Of a stretch of DNA of 22,847 nucleotides, positions 22,253-22,847 are shown one piece after another. Origin of the DNA: a virus. The DNA lies in IMG/VR virus record IMGVR_UViG_3300020401_000101, positions 1 to 22,847 of that record; one strand, given 5' to 3'. The position numbers and the translations under genes are program-made. Numbering within the stretch: position 1 is the first letter of the stretch; each line of letters opens with the position of its first letter. The notes beneath the pieces were generated by a model. It was not told the DNA's origin and searched no databases. It saw only the letters and a program-made list of their open reading frames with translations.

Positions 22253-22847
22253 GTTCAAAAAATGCTGGCATTCTTGCTGCCTTGGTGGTGACTAGTTGGG
22301 GAGCTTTGCCTTCATACATAAGACGATCACTCGCATCCAACCAAAATTTTTTGCTCAAATATTGATCTTCATGCTGCATAGCTAGTGGCTGCATGATCCA
22401 ATTTATTGTTGCTTTTCTAAGTTTGTCTAATGAAGGACTAGGTTTTAGACCTAGCTCTGCACAGACCAAACTATTACTTGCCACATGTACTTGCTCATCT
22501 CTAGATATATCAGCAGAAACTGTTGCTAAACCAGCGTCTCCATTAAATCTAAAAAATGGCAATAAAACAAAAAATATTGATCTTTCAATAATCATTGCTT
22601 TCAATACTGTGTGGTCAGGATGAGCCATCCATGCATCTCTTAGACGCAAGGCTTCTGCCTCTGCGGTATCATCAACGCCATGTACATTTGTGATGTATCC
22701 AAGAGCTAAATCATGTTTGATTTCATCCTTTATGTTCGACTCCAAAAGTTCTCTAGATAATTTAGGAATTTCTGAGAGAGAGTCTTGTATAAAGTCGCCA
22801 ACTGGTAATTCCATATGGCGTATTGCAAGAGCACGGTAGATGGTTTC
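22221..22847 (-). CDS. Ribonucleotide reductase, class I beta subunit-like (C-terminal part; N-terminus outside window)
   Basis: The frame is open to the right window edge: codons upstream of the ATG at 22814 read ETIYRALAIRH with no stop, so that ATG is probably internal. Counting from that Met, Glu77 in MIIERSIFF and the ExxH motif Glu107/His110 in DISRDEQVHV match the second-half metal ligands of class I beta subunits (E. coli NrdB Glu204, Glu238, His241), set in a ferritin-like helical pattern. The first-half ligands and any radical Tyr lie outside the window. Class I enzymes reduce ribonucleotides to supply phage DNA synthesis. Cyanopodovirus reductases related to P-SSP7 were once called class II and later re-read as class I with separate alpha and beta genes; the alpha gene would be expected upstream. 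Confidence 0.82.
   Translation of the reverse strand, partial: ETIYRALAIRHMELPVGDFIQDSLSEIPKLSRELLESNIKDEIKHDLALGYITNVHGVDDTAEAEALRLRDAWMAHPDHTVLKAMIIERSIFFVLLPFFRFNGDAGLATVSADISRDEQVHVASNSLVCAELGLKPSPSLDKLRKATINWIMQPLAMQHEDQYLSKKFWLDASDRLMYEGKAPQLVTTKAARMPAFFEHDNRNLPQYA

Noticed and set aside
1-22847. CRISPR array, insertion sequence, integrase, attachment site or toxin-antitoxin module
   Set aside because: No regularly spaced repeats, transposase motifs, terminal inverted repeats or integrase genes were seen; the only repeats are the fibre-region ones listed.

Overview
The window is an AT-rich piece of a T7-like marine cyanophage (cyanopodovirus) genome. Every supported gene lies on the minus strand, so transcription runs from high to low coordinates. 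The diagnosis rests on the T7 morphogenesis order (portal, scaffold, major capsid protein, tail tube A and B, internal proteins gp13-gp16, tail fibre) combined with host-derived photosynthesis genes: psbA (photosystem II D1) and an hli-type high-light-inducible protein between scaffold and capsid. This is the layout known from Prochlorococcus/Synechococcus podoviruses such as P-SSP7. The low G+C of most genes would suit a Prochlorococcus host, but a Synechococcus host cannot be excluded.

In transcription order: the 3' part of a class I ribonucleotide reductase beta subunit (cut by the window edge); a small unknown protein; a small virion-like protein in the position of T7 gp7.3; portal; scaffold; seven tiny genes packed with TAATG-type junctions (one is hli, the rest mostly strongly basic); psbA; a roughly 300-base spacer with an 18-codon YRG-type mini-gene and several hairpins; the major capsid gene; a strong UUCG-tetraloop terminator; then tail tube A, tail tube B, gp13-, gp14-, gp15- and gp16-like internal proteins, tail fibre, and a chain of five short fibre-accessory genes running off the left edge.

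The most notable feature is that the major capsid gene is split by a 197-nt, ORF-less group I intron (16034..16230, minus strand). P1, P2, P3, P4, P5, P6a, P7, a hairpin in the P7.1/P7.2 position, P8 and P10 can all be drawn by eye. Splicing joins codons Arg210 and Gln211 to give a capsid protein of about 372 residues. Without recognising the intron, the capsid looks like two separate genes. Other points of note are a D1 protein that stops exactly at the mature Ala344 C-terminus, a fibre-accessory cassette in which the conserved EVAA C-terminus also encodes the next gene's Shine-Dalgarno sequence, and a structured RNA region between psbA and the capsid gene.

The genes fit one late programme. 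Portal, scaffold and capsid build the procapsid; gp11/gp12 form the tail; gp13-gp16 are internal or ejected proteins; the fibre cassette sets host recognition. psbA and hli are expected to sustain photosystem II during infection, and ribonucleotide reductase to supply deoxynucleotides for phage DNA synthesis.
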